This document shows, piece by piece, positions 33,571 to 40,336 of a DNA stretch of 43,509 bases. This DNA comes from a virus. Each line of letters begins with the position of its first letter. The stretch's first letter is position 1. The notes beneath the pieces are model-generated. The model worked only from the letters and a program-made list of their open reading frames with translations, was not told the DNA's origin and did no database searches. The translations under genes and the position numbers were made by a program. The stretch covers positions 1-43,509 of the IMG/VR virus record IMGVR_UViG_3300047586_000336; one strand, 5' to 3'.

Positions 33571-33840
33571 TTAGGACTTCCTTCCAAGCATTTTCAACAC
33601 TTGATTTCTTTCTCTAACTCGTGCTCGTCTCATAGATGGGTGAAAATGGCTTTTTCTAAGATCACTTTCGATATTGACAAGAGCACTCTCCAGACCTGAC
33701 GAGGAATATGTAATTCCCCCAGAATTTATCTCTCTACTCTCTACACCACGATTGACTGTGTCCTTATGAGTGCCCCATTTCATGCCTTTGACGCCCATTT
33801 CATTCAGGCCAAGATCCTTGTTCGTGAATGTGTGGCTCAT
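33571..33840 (-). CDS. Leader-family small basic protein 8 (GMKWG class, divergent leader)
   Basis: 89 residues, GGAGCTTAATAGC site. Leader MSHTFTNKDLG, then LNE (12-14) and MGVKGMKWGTHKD. The leader is shorter and has H for K. The C-terminal half is basic (SDLRKSHFHPSMRRARVRER). It lies between the HNH gene (no spacer) and member 9. Confidence 0.76.
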   Translation of the reverse strand: MSHTFTNKDLGLNEMGVKGMKWGTHKDTVNRGVESREINSGGITYSSSGLESALVNIESDLRKSHFHPSMRRARVRERNQVLKMLGRKS

Positions 33841-33844
33841 GCTA

Positions 33845-34237
33845 TTAAGCTCCGTGATAATCAGATCCTTCCCATCGTTTGCGCTGTGATATCTGTAGGG
33901 CAGCAGAGCCCCGAGAAGGAGAAGAATAAAAAGAGCTCCTTCGTCTTGCTTTTTTCTGCTGTTTCAATACCAGTGTCTGTACATATCGATTAGCAGCCTT
34001 TGTCTGTCCAAATCTCTTCAGGGAATTCTTCGCTGCCTGCACCCCCAGCGCAGCCTTTGGCTCACTTTTGGCATATTTTCTACCAATCTTGATGCCTCCG
34101 GCTAGAAAATCTCTATCAATCTGAGACTTGTGACTATCACTTCCGTGCCGAGTCTTCCAGCCTTTGACAGCTCCTTCAGAGTTTCCTTCCTCGTGAAGCT
34201 TGCCAAACAATTGCTTGTTTGTAAAAGTGTGACTCAT
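33845..34237 (-). CDS. Leader-family small basic protein 9 (SEGAKKGW class)
   Basis: 130 residues. MSHTFTNKQLFGKLHEEGNS then EGAVKGWKTRHG; LHE (14-16) is the putative cleavage site. The body is basic (GRKYAKSEPKAALGVQAAKN, LVLKQQKKARRRSSFYSSPS). Overlaps nothing; four bases separate it from member 8. Confidence 0.78.
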   Translation of the reverse strand: MSHTFTNKQLFGKLHEEGNSEGAVKGWKTRHGSDSHKSQIDRDFLAGGIKIGRKYAKSEPKAALGVQAAKNSLKRFGQTKAANRYVQTLVLKQQKKARRRSSFYSSPSRGSAALQISQRKRWEGSDYHGA

Positions 34238-34248
34238 GGCGAGTCTCT

Positions 34249-34683
34249 TTATCTGAATTTTCTTACAGCACGTGCACGAGGAGGAGCTACAGGATTCCGC
34301 ACAGCAGATGGTGCGACCCCTCTGAATCCACCAGCATGTGCTCTACTCGGAGATGCACTACGAGCAGGAGCTGCAAATACAGGCACAGGTCTCGGGGCAT
34401 TTCTTTTCACAGGAGATGTCGGTGCAGGTCTCTTTGGGGCTGGAGAGAATTTGCGAAACTTGGCTCCTGGATTCGTGGGCAAAGGCTTGAAGGGAATAGG
34501 TTTCTTCTTGATGGGTCTGATAGGCTTGAAGAAAATAGGTTTCTTCTTCTTTGGCTTATTAGGAATAACTCTTGGCAGCGGAGTCACAGCTCCACCGCCT
34601 GACTTTTTGCTACCAAATGTGCCCGAAGGCACAGCTTCCCTAAGATCACCGAACAGCTCTTTGTTTGTAAATGTTTTGCTCAT
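34249..34683 (-). CDS. Leader-family basic protein 10, lysine/proline-rich
   Basis: 144 residues, AAGGAATC site; first gene after a promoter. Leader MSKTFTNKELFGDLRE (site LRE, 14-16) is followed by a low-complexity region: repeated K-P blocks (KPKKKKPIFFKPIRPIKKK), PAPKRPAPTSPVKR, and an Arg/Ala/Pro C-terminus (RNPVAPPRARAVRKFR). There is no compact domain, and the composition resembles histone-tail or protamine-like DNA-neutralising proteins. It stands between terminase and portal genes. Confidence 0.78.
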   Translation of the reverse strand: MSKTFTNKELFGDLREAVPSGTFGSKKSGGGAVTPLPRVIPNKPKKKKPIFFKPIRPIKKKPIPFKPLPTNPGAKFRKFSPAPKRPAPTSPVKRNAPRPVPVFAAPARSASPSRAHAGGFRGVAPSAVRNPVAPPRARAVRKFR

Positions 34684-34758
34684 GATTCCTTACTCTTTCC
34701 ATCCTTCACAGCCTCAGAGAGCAATTGTCAATAGGCTGCATACTTAATGTACACCTAA

Positions 34759-34787
34759 ATTATAAGCCGTCTTGGCATACATTCAAA
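34759..34787 (-). promoter_or_regulatory. Promoter TTTGAA-N17-TATAAT for leader-family cluster C and portal
   Basis: TATAATTT preceded by ACGGCT, and TTTGAA 17 bases upstream, directly after the terminase stop. The first gene starts about 70 bases downstream. Near-identical to the protease/capsid promoter. Confidence 0.82.
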
Positions 34788-34794
34788 GTGTCCA

Positions 34795-36747
34795 TCACCT
34801 TCTGATTATTTTCGATCCCCCGAGGAACTCTCTAAGATCCTCTTCCATGCTTTGCCTTGCCTTTGCTATTGTAGGCACCGAGTCAGATATAGGCAATGCA
34901 GGAAGTCGGCTATCTAATTGAGAAGGAGATCCTTGCAATTCTGCCATCTCCAGATTGTAGCAAGCGTGAGCCAACGCCGCCGCGCAGTCGTTGTGCATTC
35001 CCGGCGGATGGTCTATTTTCCCACTCCTGTCTTCAAGCTTCAGCAACTCGTCAAGCAAAGGCTCGTACTCATACATCAGCAATCGCTCTTCGAACAATGC
35101 ATCCTTCAGCACCAAGTATTGAGCGATGTCGTCGGCAATGCGCTTTGTAAAAATTCCAGAGCTGTTCAAAATCTGGATCGTGTCCTCAGACTGGAATTGG
35201 TCTAACGAGCCACCAGCGAACCACATTCCATGCTCTCGTAGCATCATTACGATCCCACGCAGGGAAGCAAAATTCAGTCGTCCTCCTGTAGGTGGTGGCA
35301 TGCGCAACACCATATCCACCTCAATAATAGGCTTATCAATTCGAGTATTGCTATGGAATATTCCTCGCCATCCAGCTGTATGCACAGCCACAAATGCGGC
35401 AGGGTCTCCGCTCACACCAAGATCTATATGGAAATATCGAGCTGCCATGGGATGACGCTTTGGCTGATAGACCGTGTCGGAGCCAGGTTTCTTTTCGAAC
35501 AGCACATCCCGCAAGATTGCTGAGCCATCCACGAGGGTCGTGGTTTCTGTGCTCCACGGATGCATGAGACCTGCTTCTTTGCCTCTGCGAGCTGCTTCAA
35601 ACAGCATCACTGAGTCAGGGAAGAATGGCTTAATAGCTCGTGTCACTTCGCCACCATAGTCCCGCACCGAGCCTTCTACATCTCTAGAGAAATCAGACCA
35701 CAGATCCACAGGAGGACGAATAATCTTTCCCTTGATATCAGCATCAGCAAACAGAGATGTGATTTTTCCTGACACTCCATCATAGCGATCCAGAAGTCTA
35801 CTGCCAAATGTTCTGCTGCCAACTTCTACTCGGAATGTCTTGGCAGAGAAAACCGCTTTCCCTCCCACAGTTACACCACGCTTTGCTTCCCATGTACTCT
35901 TACGAATAAGCTTGACCATGGTGCCTAGAGTACCATCAGCTCGTGCCTCCTCAATGCGACGCTCAATAAAGTCGTCCGGATACTGAGCTGACGACAAGAG
36001 CCAGAACTTCCCAAGCACCGCTCCACCACTGGAGAATCGTCCTCGCATGCGTCGTCCTATGACATCATACAATCGCTGGGCAGGATCATACGCCTCTCCA
36101 AAGGCTTTCTTGCTGCTCTCTACCACACGAAAGAAGTTGAGCTCGTCCCCAGCCCCACCATAGATGTCGTCTCCCAACGCACTCAGCGAGTCGCCTGTGC
36201 CTGGCTTGAATATGATAGCAGGTCCGGTTTGTGATTTATCATCAAACACATTCTCTTTTCGCCACACCAGTGTCTCGGTGAGATGGCGATCACGCTTGAG
36301 CACAGTTTGGAAATAAGGAGAGGCATCCACCATGTTCTTCACGCGAGTGAAGATGATCTCCTTCGCCTTGCGCTCGTTGATTGACATGTTGATGAAAATA
36401 ATCGGAGAAGTAGGAGAAGCTCCAATCCAGCGATGTGGATCTTTATAATGGCCCAGCTTGGCTATCATGTAACACATGCCAATGCAGGCCAGAAATGTCT
36501 TGCCTATACTTGTTGCTCCCGTCAGCACGACCTCCGCATAGTTGCTGTCGGCATCAAAAATATCAAGAAGATCCTCTATGTTCTCTGGCCACAAGTCCTT
36601 CGCTATCTTCCCAAAATAGAAGTCGTCAGACAGGAATTGATCAATGCCAGCAAAAGGTTTGCCATCTCTGTAAATTTCTGTACACTCGTCACCCAGCATT
36701 TCCAAGGAGGAGGAATGTGAGACGATACGATCTACAGTTTCCTTCAT
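34795..36747 (-). CDS. Terminase large subunit
   Basis: 650 residues if translation starts at the ATG of MKETVDRIV; a TTG 12 codons earlier is open but lies inside the promoter. The ATPase Walker A is TGATSIGKT (about residues 77-84), Walker B-like residues are in YGGAGDELNFF, and the nuclease domain starts at YFHIDLGVSGDPAAFVAVH. It powers DNA packaging through the portal and cuts concatemers. The start lies nine bases after TATAAT, so the mRNA would be almost leaderless. Confidence 0.9.
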   Translation of the reverse strand: MKETVDRIVSHSSSLEMLGDECTEIYRDGKPFAGIDQFLSDDFYFGKIAKDLWPENIEDLLDIFDADSNYAEVVLTGATSIGKTFLACIGMCYMIAKLGHYKDPHRWIGASPTSPIIFINMSINERKAKEIIFTRVKNMVDASPYFQTVLKRDRHLTETLVWRKENVFDDKSQTGPAIIFKPGTGDSLSALGDDIYGGAGDELNFFRVVESSKKAFGEAYDPAQRLYDVIGRRMRGRFSSGGAVLGKFWLLSSAQYPDDFIERRIEEARADGTLGTMVKLIRKSTWEAKRGVTVGGKAVFSAKTFRVEVGSRTFGSRLLDRYDGVSGKITSLFADADIKGKIIRPPVDLWSDFSRDVEGSVRDYGGEVTRAIKPFFPDSVMLFEAARRGKEAGLMHPWSTETTTLVDGSAILRDVLFEKKPGSDTVYQPKRHPMAARYFHIDLGVSGDPAAFVAVHTAGWRGIFHSNTRIDKPIIEVDMVLRMPPPTGGRLNFASLRGIVMMLREHGMWFAGGSLDQFQSEDTIQILNSSGIFTKRIADDIAQYLVLKDALFEERLLMYEYEPLLDELLKLEDRSGKIDHPPGMHNDCAAALAHACYNLEMAELQGSPSQLDSRLPALPISDSVPTIAKARQSMEEDLREFLGGSKIIRR

Positions 36748-36756
36748 GACAGGAGT

Positions 36757-36784
36757 ATTATACTCCAAACCAGAAGATTCCAAA
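36757..36784 (-). promoter_or_regulatory. Promoter TTTGGA-N16-TATAAT for terminase
   Basis: TATAAT sits at the centre of a near-palindrome (GGAGTATAATACTCC), and TTTGGA lies 16 bases upstream. The palindrome over the -10 could be an operator for a dimeric repressor. Confidence 0.65.
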
Positions 36785-36789
36785 CATCA

Positions 36790-37035
36790 TCAGTCCTGAG
36801 TCCTGCGAGCGTAACATTTGCCATTATAGATACTGATGACATAAGCTTCCATGAAATAAGCCACTTTCCTGGTACGCTGTCCTTCTGCCAAACGCCACCA
36901 TGGCCAGCAATGCAGAGTTGGCCTCTGTCGCCAGTTCTTACCAAAGTAATAGGCAGGAACAGAATGGGTGCAATAATTCGGCATCTTGTCAGTGATCAGT
37001 GACCAACGGATACGTTTGGCGACTGGGTGTTTCAT
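36790..37035 (-). CDS. Small Trp/Tyr-rich protein, unknown function
   Basis: 81 residues from MKHPVAKRIRW with a strong AAGGAGATAAC site. It is basic and aromatic (PAYYFGKNWRQRPTLHCWPW, AYVISIYNGKCYARR). Such composition suggests a small structural or binding protein, but nothing specific is recognised. It precedes the terminase gene and promoter. Confidence 0.65.
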   Translation of the reverse strand: MKHPVAKRIRWSLITDKMPNYCTHSVPAYYFGKNWRQRPTLHCWPWWRLAEGQRTRKVAYFMEAYVISIYNGKCYARRTQD

Positions 37036-37036
37036 G

Positions 37037-37225
37037 TTATCTCCTTTGATCAAAAAATGAATAGAAAAAGAGCGTTAACATTCCCACTGTGACACCCACA
37101 AGAGCCATCAATGTCAGAACCTTAAGAGCTATCATCCCGAAAACAAAATACAAGGCAACGGGAATTCCTATAATAAGAATGAGCGTACCCATAGCTGCCA
37201 GAGCTGCTTTGATCCAAGTTTTCAT
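37037..37225 (-). CDS. Small two-segment membrane protein
   Basis: 62 residues, GGAGATAAC site. Two hydrophobic stretches (ALAAMGTLILIIGIPVALYF and LKVLTLMALVGVTVGMLTLF) and charged ends (MKTW, DQRR). Size and plan are holin- or antiholin-like, but it is not near the amidase. Could equally be an envelope-targeted accessory protein. Confidence 0.6.
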   Translation of the reverse strand: MKTWIKAALAAMGTLILIIGIPVALYFVFGMIALKVLTLMALVGVTVGMLTLFFYSFFDQRR

Positions 37226-37226
37226 G

Positions 37227-37343
37227 TTATCTCCATTCTCTACTTTTTATTCCTGCACACTTGCATATGGATTGGCACGCATCATGGAGACCCATGATAT
37301 ATGCTGTTACCTTTCTCGTAATGTCAGCTTCCCTCTTGCTCAT
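37227..37343 (-). CDS. Small basic ORF, 38 residues
   Basis: MSKREADITRKVTAYIMGL..., with two cysteines in CQSICKC and a basic C-terminus (GIKSREWR). It overlaps the previous small ORF by ATGA and has no own ribosome binding site; the site of the next gene lies in its 3' end. The tight overlaps on both sides support translation. Function unknown. Confidence 0.5.
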   Translation of the reverse strand: MSKREADITRKVTAYIMGLHDACQSICKCAGIKSREWR

Positions 37344-37462
37344 CTTTGTAGAAAGAATGATCTTTTGGATACTGTTCTCTTCCTCCAGAGATCTCTGGCC
37401 GACTTAATACCTGCAGCCTCAAGTTTCTTTGCTGCAGAGTGAGGAATATCAAGAGTTTTCAT
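37340..37462 (-). CDS. Small basic ORF, 40 residues
   Basis: MKTLDIPHSAAKKLEAAGIK followed by SARDLWRKRTVSKRSFFLQR. It has a perfect AAGGAGATCAA ribosome binding site and overlaps the upstream gene by ATGA and the downstream small ORF by ATGA. The pattern 'AAKKLEAAGIKSARDLW' resembles a helix-hairpin-helix half. The strong translation signals make it a likely real gene. Confidence 0.6.
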   Translation of the reverse strand: MKTLDIPHSAAKKLEAAGIKSARDLWRKRTVSKRSFFLQR

Positions 37463-37737
37463 TTGATCTCCTTGTCTATGTCAGTAGAGCTTGCTTTGAG
37501 ATCTATGGTCCCATTGCCATAAACAGTTCTCCAGAAAGTTCTACCAGGAGCATTCTCCTCATGTTCAAACTTTAGGACATCCAAAGCCAGCTTTCCCACC
37601 GCAACCGCTGCCATCACGACATCAGAATCTGTAGGAGTCTTTGTCGTGTCTATCAGGGTTGCCATCGCTGCATCCAAGAGCTGCTCAGCCTTTTCCTCAC
37701 GCTTCGATTTAGCTTCACTCATGTTCACTTCTGTCAT
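37459..37737 (-). CDS. Small helical protein, unknown function
   Basis: 92 residues, TAGGAGACTATC site. An N-terminal charged helix (SEAKSKREEKAEQLLDAAMA), then DVVMAAVAVGKLALDVLKFE, and a C-terminal FWRTVYGNGTIDLK. No membrane segment and no recognised motif. Part of a run of closely spaced small genes. Confidence 0.62.
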   Translation of the reverse strand: MTEVNMSEAKSKREEKAEQLLDAAMATLIDTTKTPTDSDVVMAAVAVGKLALDVLKFEHEENAPGRTFWRTVYGNGTIDLKASSTDIDKEIK

Positions 37738-37746
37738 GATAGTCTC

Positions 37747-38007
37747 CTAATTTGATTGCCCATTCCCACCAGCACTCATCTGTCTTATGGCTTCCATATC
37801 AGAACGCTGCCGCTCAACCTCTTCCAAAGCACAGATACGATTGTGCAACGATGTCATGGCCTTTACAGCCTCTGAGAAACAGTTCTCGGTGCTTTCTTGA
37901 ATAATTCGATTGATTTGATTTCCGTGGTTCTCGAGCGTGACAGCGACAGCCTGCACAATCTTCAGGAGTGCAGCTGCAGCTTTCTCTATTTCCTCTTGAT
38001 CAGCCAT
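37747..38007 (-). CDS. Coiled-coil protein, unknown function
   Basis: 86 residues. Nearly wholly helical: EEIEKAAAALLKIVQAVAVT, then NRICALEEVERQRSDMEAI, and a Gly/Asn tail (MSAGGNGQSN). A dimeric or trimeric coiled coil is likely. Neighbours are equally small genes. Function unknown. Confidence 0.62.
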   Translation of the reverse strand: MADQEEIEKAAAALLKIVQAVAVTLENHGNQINRIIQESTENCFSEAVKAMTSLHNRICALEEVERQRSDMEAIRQMSAGGNGQSN

Positions 38008-38009
38008 TG

Positions 38010-38240
38010 CTACTTGTCCTGCAATTCATGACGAATACTTTTTATCACCGCTTTGCCACCAGTGGCCCAATTCACCATGTTAACATCATGTGGAGCAATT
38101 CCGCCACGCACAATGAGAGCGTCCTGCAGTCTATCAAGTATTCGCTGCAGACGACGATTGTCTTGATGTCCTGTCACCAGTGCACCTATCACAATGCCAG
38201 CAAGCAGCACACCAATTAGAATAATAATTGCATTTATCAT
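38010..38240 (-). CDS. Small N-terminally anchored membrane protein
   Basis: 76 residues, AAGGAGTAAAATC site, ATGA overlap with the upstream gene. One transmembrane segment (AIIILIGVLLAGIVIGALVT) followed by a cytosolic or periplasmic helix (HQDNRRLQRILDRLQDALIV). The N-in or N-out anchor plus short helix could fit a small inner-membrane spanin but is too short to be sure. Confidence 0.62.
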   Translation of the reverse strand: MINAIIILIGVLLAGIVIGALVTGHQDNRRLQRILDRLQDALIVRGGIAPHDVNMVNWATGGKAVIKSIRHELQDK

Positions 38241-38767
38241 GATTTTACTCCTTCGCCTTCGATCATTCCAATGCCTATGTCATGAAGCATTGCAACTTGC
38301 TTGTCATATGCGGATCGGACAAAATCAATAATCCATTCCTTGCTAACCTTTCTCTCACGCAGCGTACAGTTATCAGGTCCCCATGGCATAGTCTTGTTTC
38401 TCAAGATATTTAGATCTATAGACTCCTTGAGATCTGATACAATTGGAGATATTGAGAACTTCGTCACCCGCTCAGCACCAGGAAGAATATCTCCCAGTAG
38501 CCAAGCACCCAGCTGCTCCACCTGCTCATCAAACCGATAGCAGCCATCCACTTCCTCTTCGCTGTACCCGCTTCGCAGCAGCCGCCATGCAGATTTGAGT
38601 CGTCGCCATATGGTCCCATGATACACACGAAAGTATAGGCACAAGTTAGGAGGAACGATTCCCTTCCAGCCTTCCTTCTTGAATTCAATCTCCCGCTCGC
38701 GCTCGAACACCACAGCATCATGAGGACTGCCACAACCACATTCTAAATAAAAGCGATCTTTGGTCAT
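38237..38767 (-). CDS. Unknown protein with N-terminal CxC motif
   Basis: 176 residues from MTKDRFYLECGCGSPHDAVV; the shorter start has an AGGTGATGAG site and avoids overlap. The first 40 residues (ECGCGS...AVVFEREREIEF) look like a short beta domain as seen in phage proteins that begin 'CxCGS-EH'. The middle is helical (GTIWRRLKSAWRLLRSGYSE). The C-terminal half has no recognised motif. Function unknown. Confidence 0.65.
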   Translation of the reverse strand: MTKDRFYLECGCGSPHDAVVFEREREIEFKKEGWKGIVPPNLCLYFRVYHGTIWRRLKSAWRLLRSGYSEEEVDGCYRFDEQVEQLGAWLLGDILPGAERVTKFSISPIVSDLKESIDLNILRNKTMPWGPDNCTLRERKVSKEWIIDFVRSAYDKQVAMLHDIGIGMIEGEGVKS

Positions 38768-38771
38768 CTCA

Positions 38772-39233
38772 TCACCTATTGCAAAGTATCTCAACAACAT
38801 CTTGCAAGTACGTGTCTTCTACTCCAAACACAATAAAATGCTTCAAGGCAGCTTCCACATGGTTCAGAAAATGCGTAGGCACAGATCCTAGATCTTTTCG
38901 AAGCTGCTTCTTCTCCTCAACAGATAAAGCTGCTGTGCTGCGATTGATATAATAGCCTCCTGCTGCAGCTTGGCTGCTCTCCATACTTCCACCAGCTCCT
39001 AGGATCTCTTCTCCCTTGAGATCAAGAAACAATGCTCTTATCTTTGCTGTCGTTGCCATCTTGACTGCAAATATATGCTGATCGTCTTCGGGAGTATGAG
39101 GAGTGACGTCTGGTCCTCTCATAGCAGCCATGACATCATAGAGCACATGCTGCTCCTCTTGGGAAAGCGAATGCCAGAAAGCCTGAAATTTAGGCACAGC
39201 CCCAAGAGCACCAAGATCAACTTCTGTTTCCAT
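38772..39233 (-). CDS. Unknown protein, helical
   Basis: 153 residues, AAGGAGAAACACA site located in the upstream gene, which it overlaps by 17 bases. Content: FQAFWHSLSQEEQHVLYDVM, FAVKMATTAKIRALFLDLKG, a Gly/Ser/Ala loop, and LSVEEKKQLRKDLGSVPTHF. No family recognised. Confidence 0.65.
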   Translation of the reverse strand: METEVDLGALGAVPKFQAFWHSLSQEEQHVLYDVMAAMRGPDVTPHTPEDDQHIFAVKMATTAKIRALFLDLKGEEILGAGGSMESSQAAAGGYYINRSTAALSVEEKKQLRKDLGSVPTHFLNHVEAALKHFIVFGVEDTYLQDVVEILCNR

Positions 39234-39450
39234 TGTGTTTCTCCTTAGGCAATGTCAGCACTGAGGCCTCTGTGAAATCGAATTTAGCACTCTCACCAAG
39301 GATCTCAAAACCAATAGGTTCAGCAGGACGACGCAGTGTCTGATTCTTCAATATAGCTTTGGCAACTCTGCTGGATATTTTTGCCTCTAGCACAATTCGC
39401 AAAGCATAGGCAGGCTTAGGAATGGGATGCTTCACAGTGGTTTTCTTCAT
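39217..39450 (-). CDS. Small basic protein, probably leaderless mRNA
   Basis: 77 residues. N-terminal KKTTVKHPIPKPAYALRIVL, then SRVAKAILKNQTLRRPAEP, and an acidic end. The ATG lies six bases after a TATAAT hexamer, so transcription probably begins at or within a few bases of the start codon. Function unknown. Confidence 0.65.
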   Translation of the reverse strand: MKKTTVKHPIPKPAYALRIVLEAKISSRVAKAILKNQTLRRPAEPIGFEILGESAKFDFTEASVLTLPKEKHNGNRS

Positions 39451-39456
39451 GCCTTT

Positions 39457-39485
39457 ATTATACGCTTTCTCATGGGGAAGTTTTA
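39457..39485 (-). promoter_or_regulatory. Class A promoter with CCATG spacer; leaderless start
   Basis: CCATG-N5-GCG-TATAAT, with AAAGGC then ATG directly after the -10. The block GCGTATAATAAAGGCATGA is identical to the one at the 42.2 kb promoter. The -35 (TAAAAC) is poor. Confidence 0.75.
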
Positions 39486-39584
39486 CATCCTTGGTCGCAT
39501 GTTGTGGTTTCGCCAGTAGTCATACAATAGCAACAGGACAATCACAGCTCCGATCAGAAGAAGTCTTGCTGCTGTTCTGTCCAT
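39483..39584 (-). CDS. Tiny single-pass membrane protein, 33 residues
   Basis: MDRTAARLLLIGAVIVLLLL then YDYWRNHNMRPRM. One transmembrane helix flanked by charged residues (positive-inside, N-terminus with R, C-terminus RNHNMRPRM). An AGGACATAGCA site precedes the ATG. It lies directly behind the HNH-like gene and ends in the next promoter. A small toxin-like or regulatory membrane peptide is possible. Confidence 0.55.
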   Translation of the reverse strand: MDRTAARLLLIGAVIVLLLLYDYWRNHNMRPRM

Positions 39585-39586
39585 TG

Positions 39587-40192
39587 CTATGTCCTACTGT
39601 AGAAGAAAGTTGGAGACTCAAAGCAATGACTCCTTCCTCTCCTGAATCCAGAAGGCAAGGAGCCACCATCCAGCTGCCACTTCCTGTTCTCGTCGCCATC
39701 GGTTATCCAGAAAGACCCATACTGAGAATTTCTGTTTCCTAAAAATGATTTGTGTGCTATTGCTTCATATGCTTGTCTTCTCAGCAGAGCTGTCGCCTTT
39801 TTTGCTTTCACTCCAGCAGCACTCATCTTTGCATAGTGCCGAGGACCAGCTGTTGCATTGAACCTTTTGGCGTTGTCAGAACTGGCTTTTCTAGACTTGT
39901 CAGATATAACTTTCTCGTGCGCATTCTCAGACTGTGTTATAAATCTACAGTTGCCTACGACATAGCCTCCCTTGTCGTTGTTTCTGGCAAGTACAATTTT
40001 CTTGCCACTCAAGAATCCCAAGTCAGAAGATATGAAACCTCCGTCTTTCACAAGCTGCACAAATTCCTTAAGTGATAAAGAGAAAAAGATTCCTTCATTG
40101 CTGGCATTGGTACGTTTGTGTGAGTATTTAGCCACAAGTTTCCCATCATCATCTAACCTCTTGATATCAGCCACCAAAGCACTATCTCGCAC
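39587..40192 (-). CDS. Phage HNH-type homing endonuclease with C-terminal NSQYGxxWI domain
   Basis: 201 residues, GTG start with a GGAG site 7 bases upstream. Residues about 65-95 (LARNNDKGGYVVGNCRFITQ, then SENAHEK) match the 'R-N-D-GGY-x-GN-R-x' core of phage HNH endonucleases, though the usual His-Asn catalytic segment upstream is poorly visible, so it may be degenerate. The C-terminus GNRNSQYGSFWITDGDENRK, then GSLPSGFRRGR, is a small DNA-binding module commonly attached to phage homing enzymes. Confidence 0.75.
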   Translation of the reverse strand: MRDSALVADIKRLDDDGKLVAKYSHKRTNASNEGIFFSLSLKEFVQLVKDGGFISSDLGFLSGKKIVLARNNDKGGYVVGNCRFITQSENAHEKVISDKSRKASSDNAKRFNATAGPRHYAKMSAAGVKAKKATALLRRQAYEAIAHKSFLGNRNSQYGSFWITDGDENRKWQLDGGSLPSGFRRGRSHCFESPTFFYSRT

Positions 40193-40226
40193 AGCTACTC
40201 TCCATTATCAGACCTCTCTAAATAGT

Positions 40227-40270
40227 GAGAGGGAGTCAGGATACCATGATGAAAACCTGACTCCCCTCTC
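40227..40270 (-). terminator. Hairpin in the leader of the HNH-like gene
   Basis: GAGAGGGGAGTCAGG pairs with CCTGACTCCCTCTC (14 bp with one bulge), loop of 15 bases. On the minus strand it is followed by ACTATTTAGAGAGG, not a clean U-tract. It lies about 60 bases downstream of a promoter, so it may attenuate the HNH-like gene or end a short RNA. Confidence 0.5.
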
Positions 40271-40336
40271 GTGGTCGCCACCGACTTGATCTTAACTGCG
40301 GCAGCTTCCACATGTATCGGGAACCTTGTAGACTTT

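Noticed and set aside
36748-36783. TTG start giving a terminase 12 residues longer
   Set aside because: It would place the promoter -10 within the coding sequence and has no good ribosome binding site; ATG at 36747 preferred though not proven.
36744-36944. 66-residue minus-strand frame over the terminase promoter
   Set aside because: It overlaps both the terminase start and the upstream small gene in another frame and would delete the logic of the promoter; no own translation signal.
40244-40312. 25-residue frame (MWKLPQL...) in the leader of the HNH-like gene
   Set aside because: No good ribosome binding site, and it runs through the hairpin; composition looks random.
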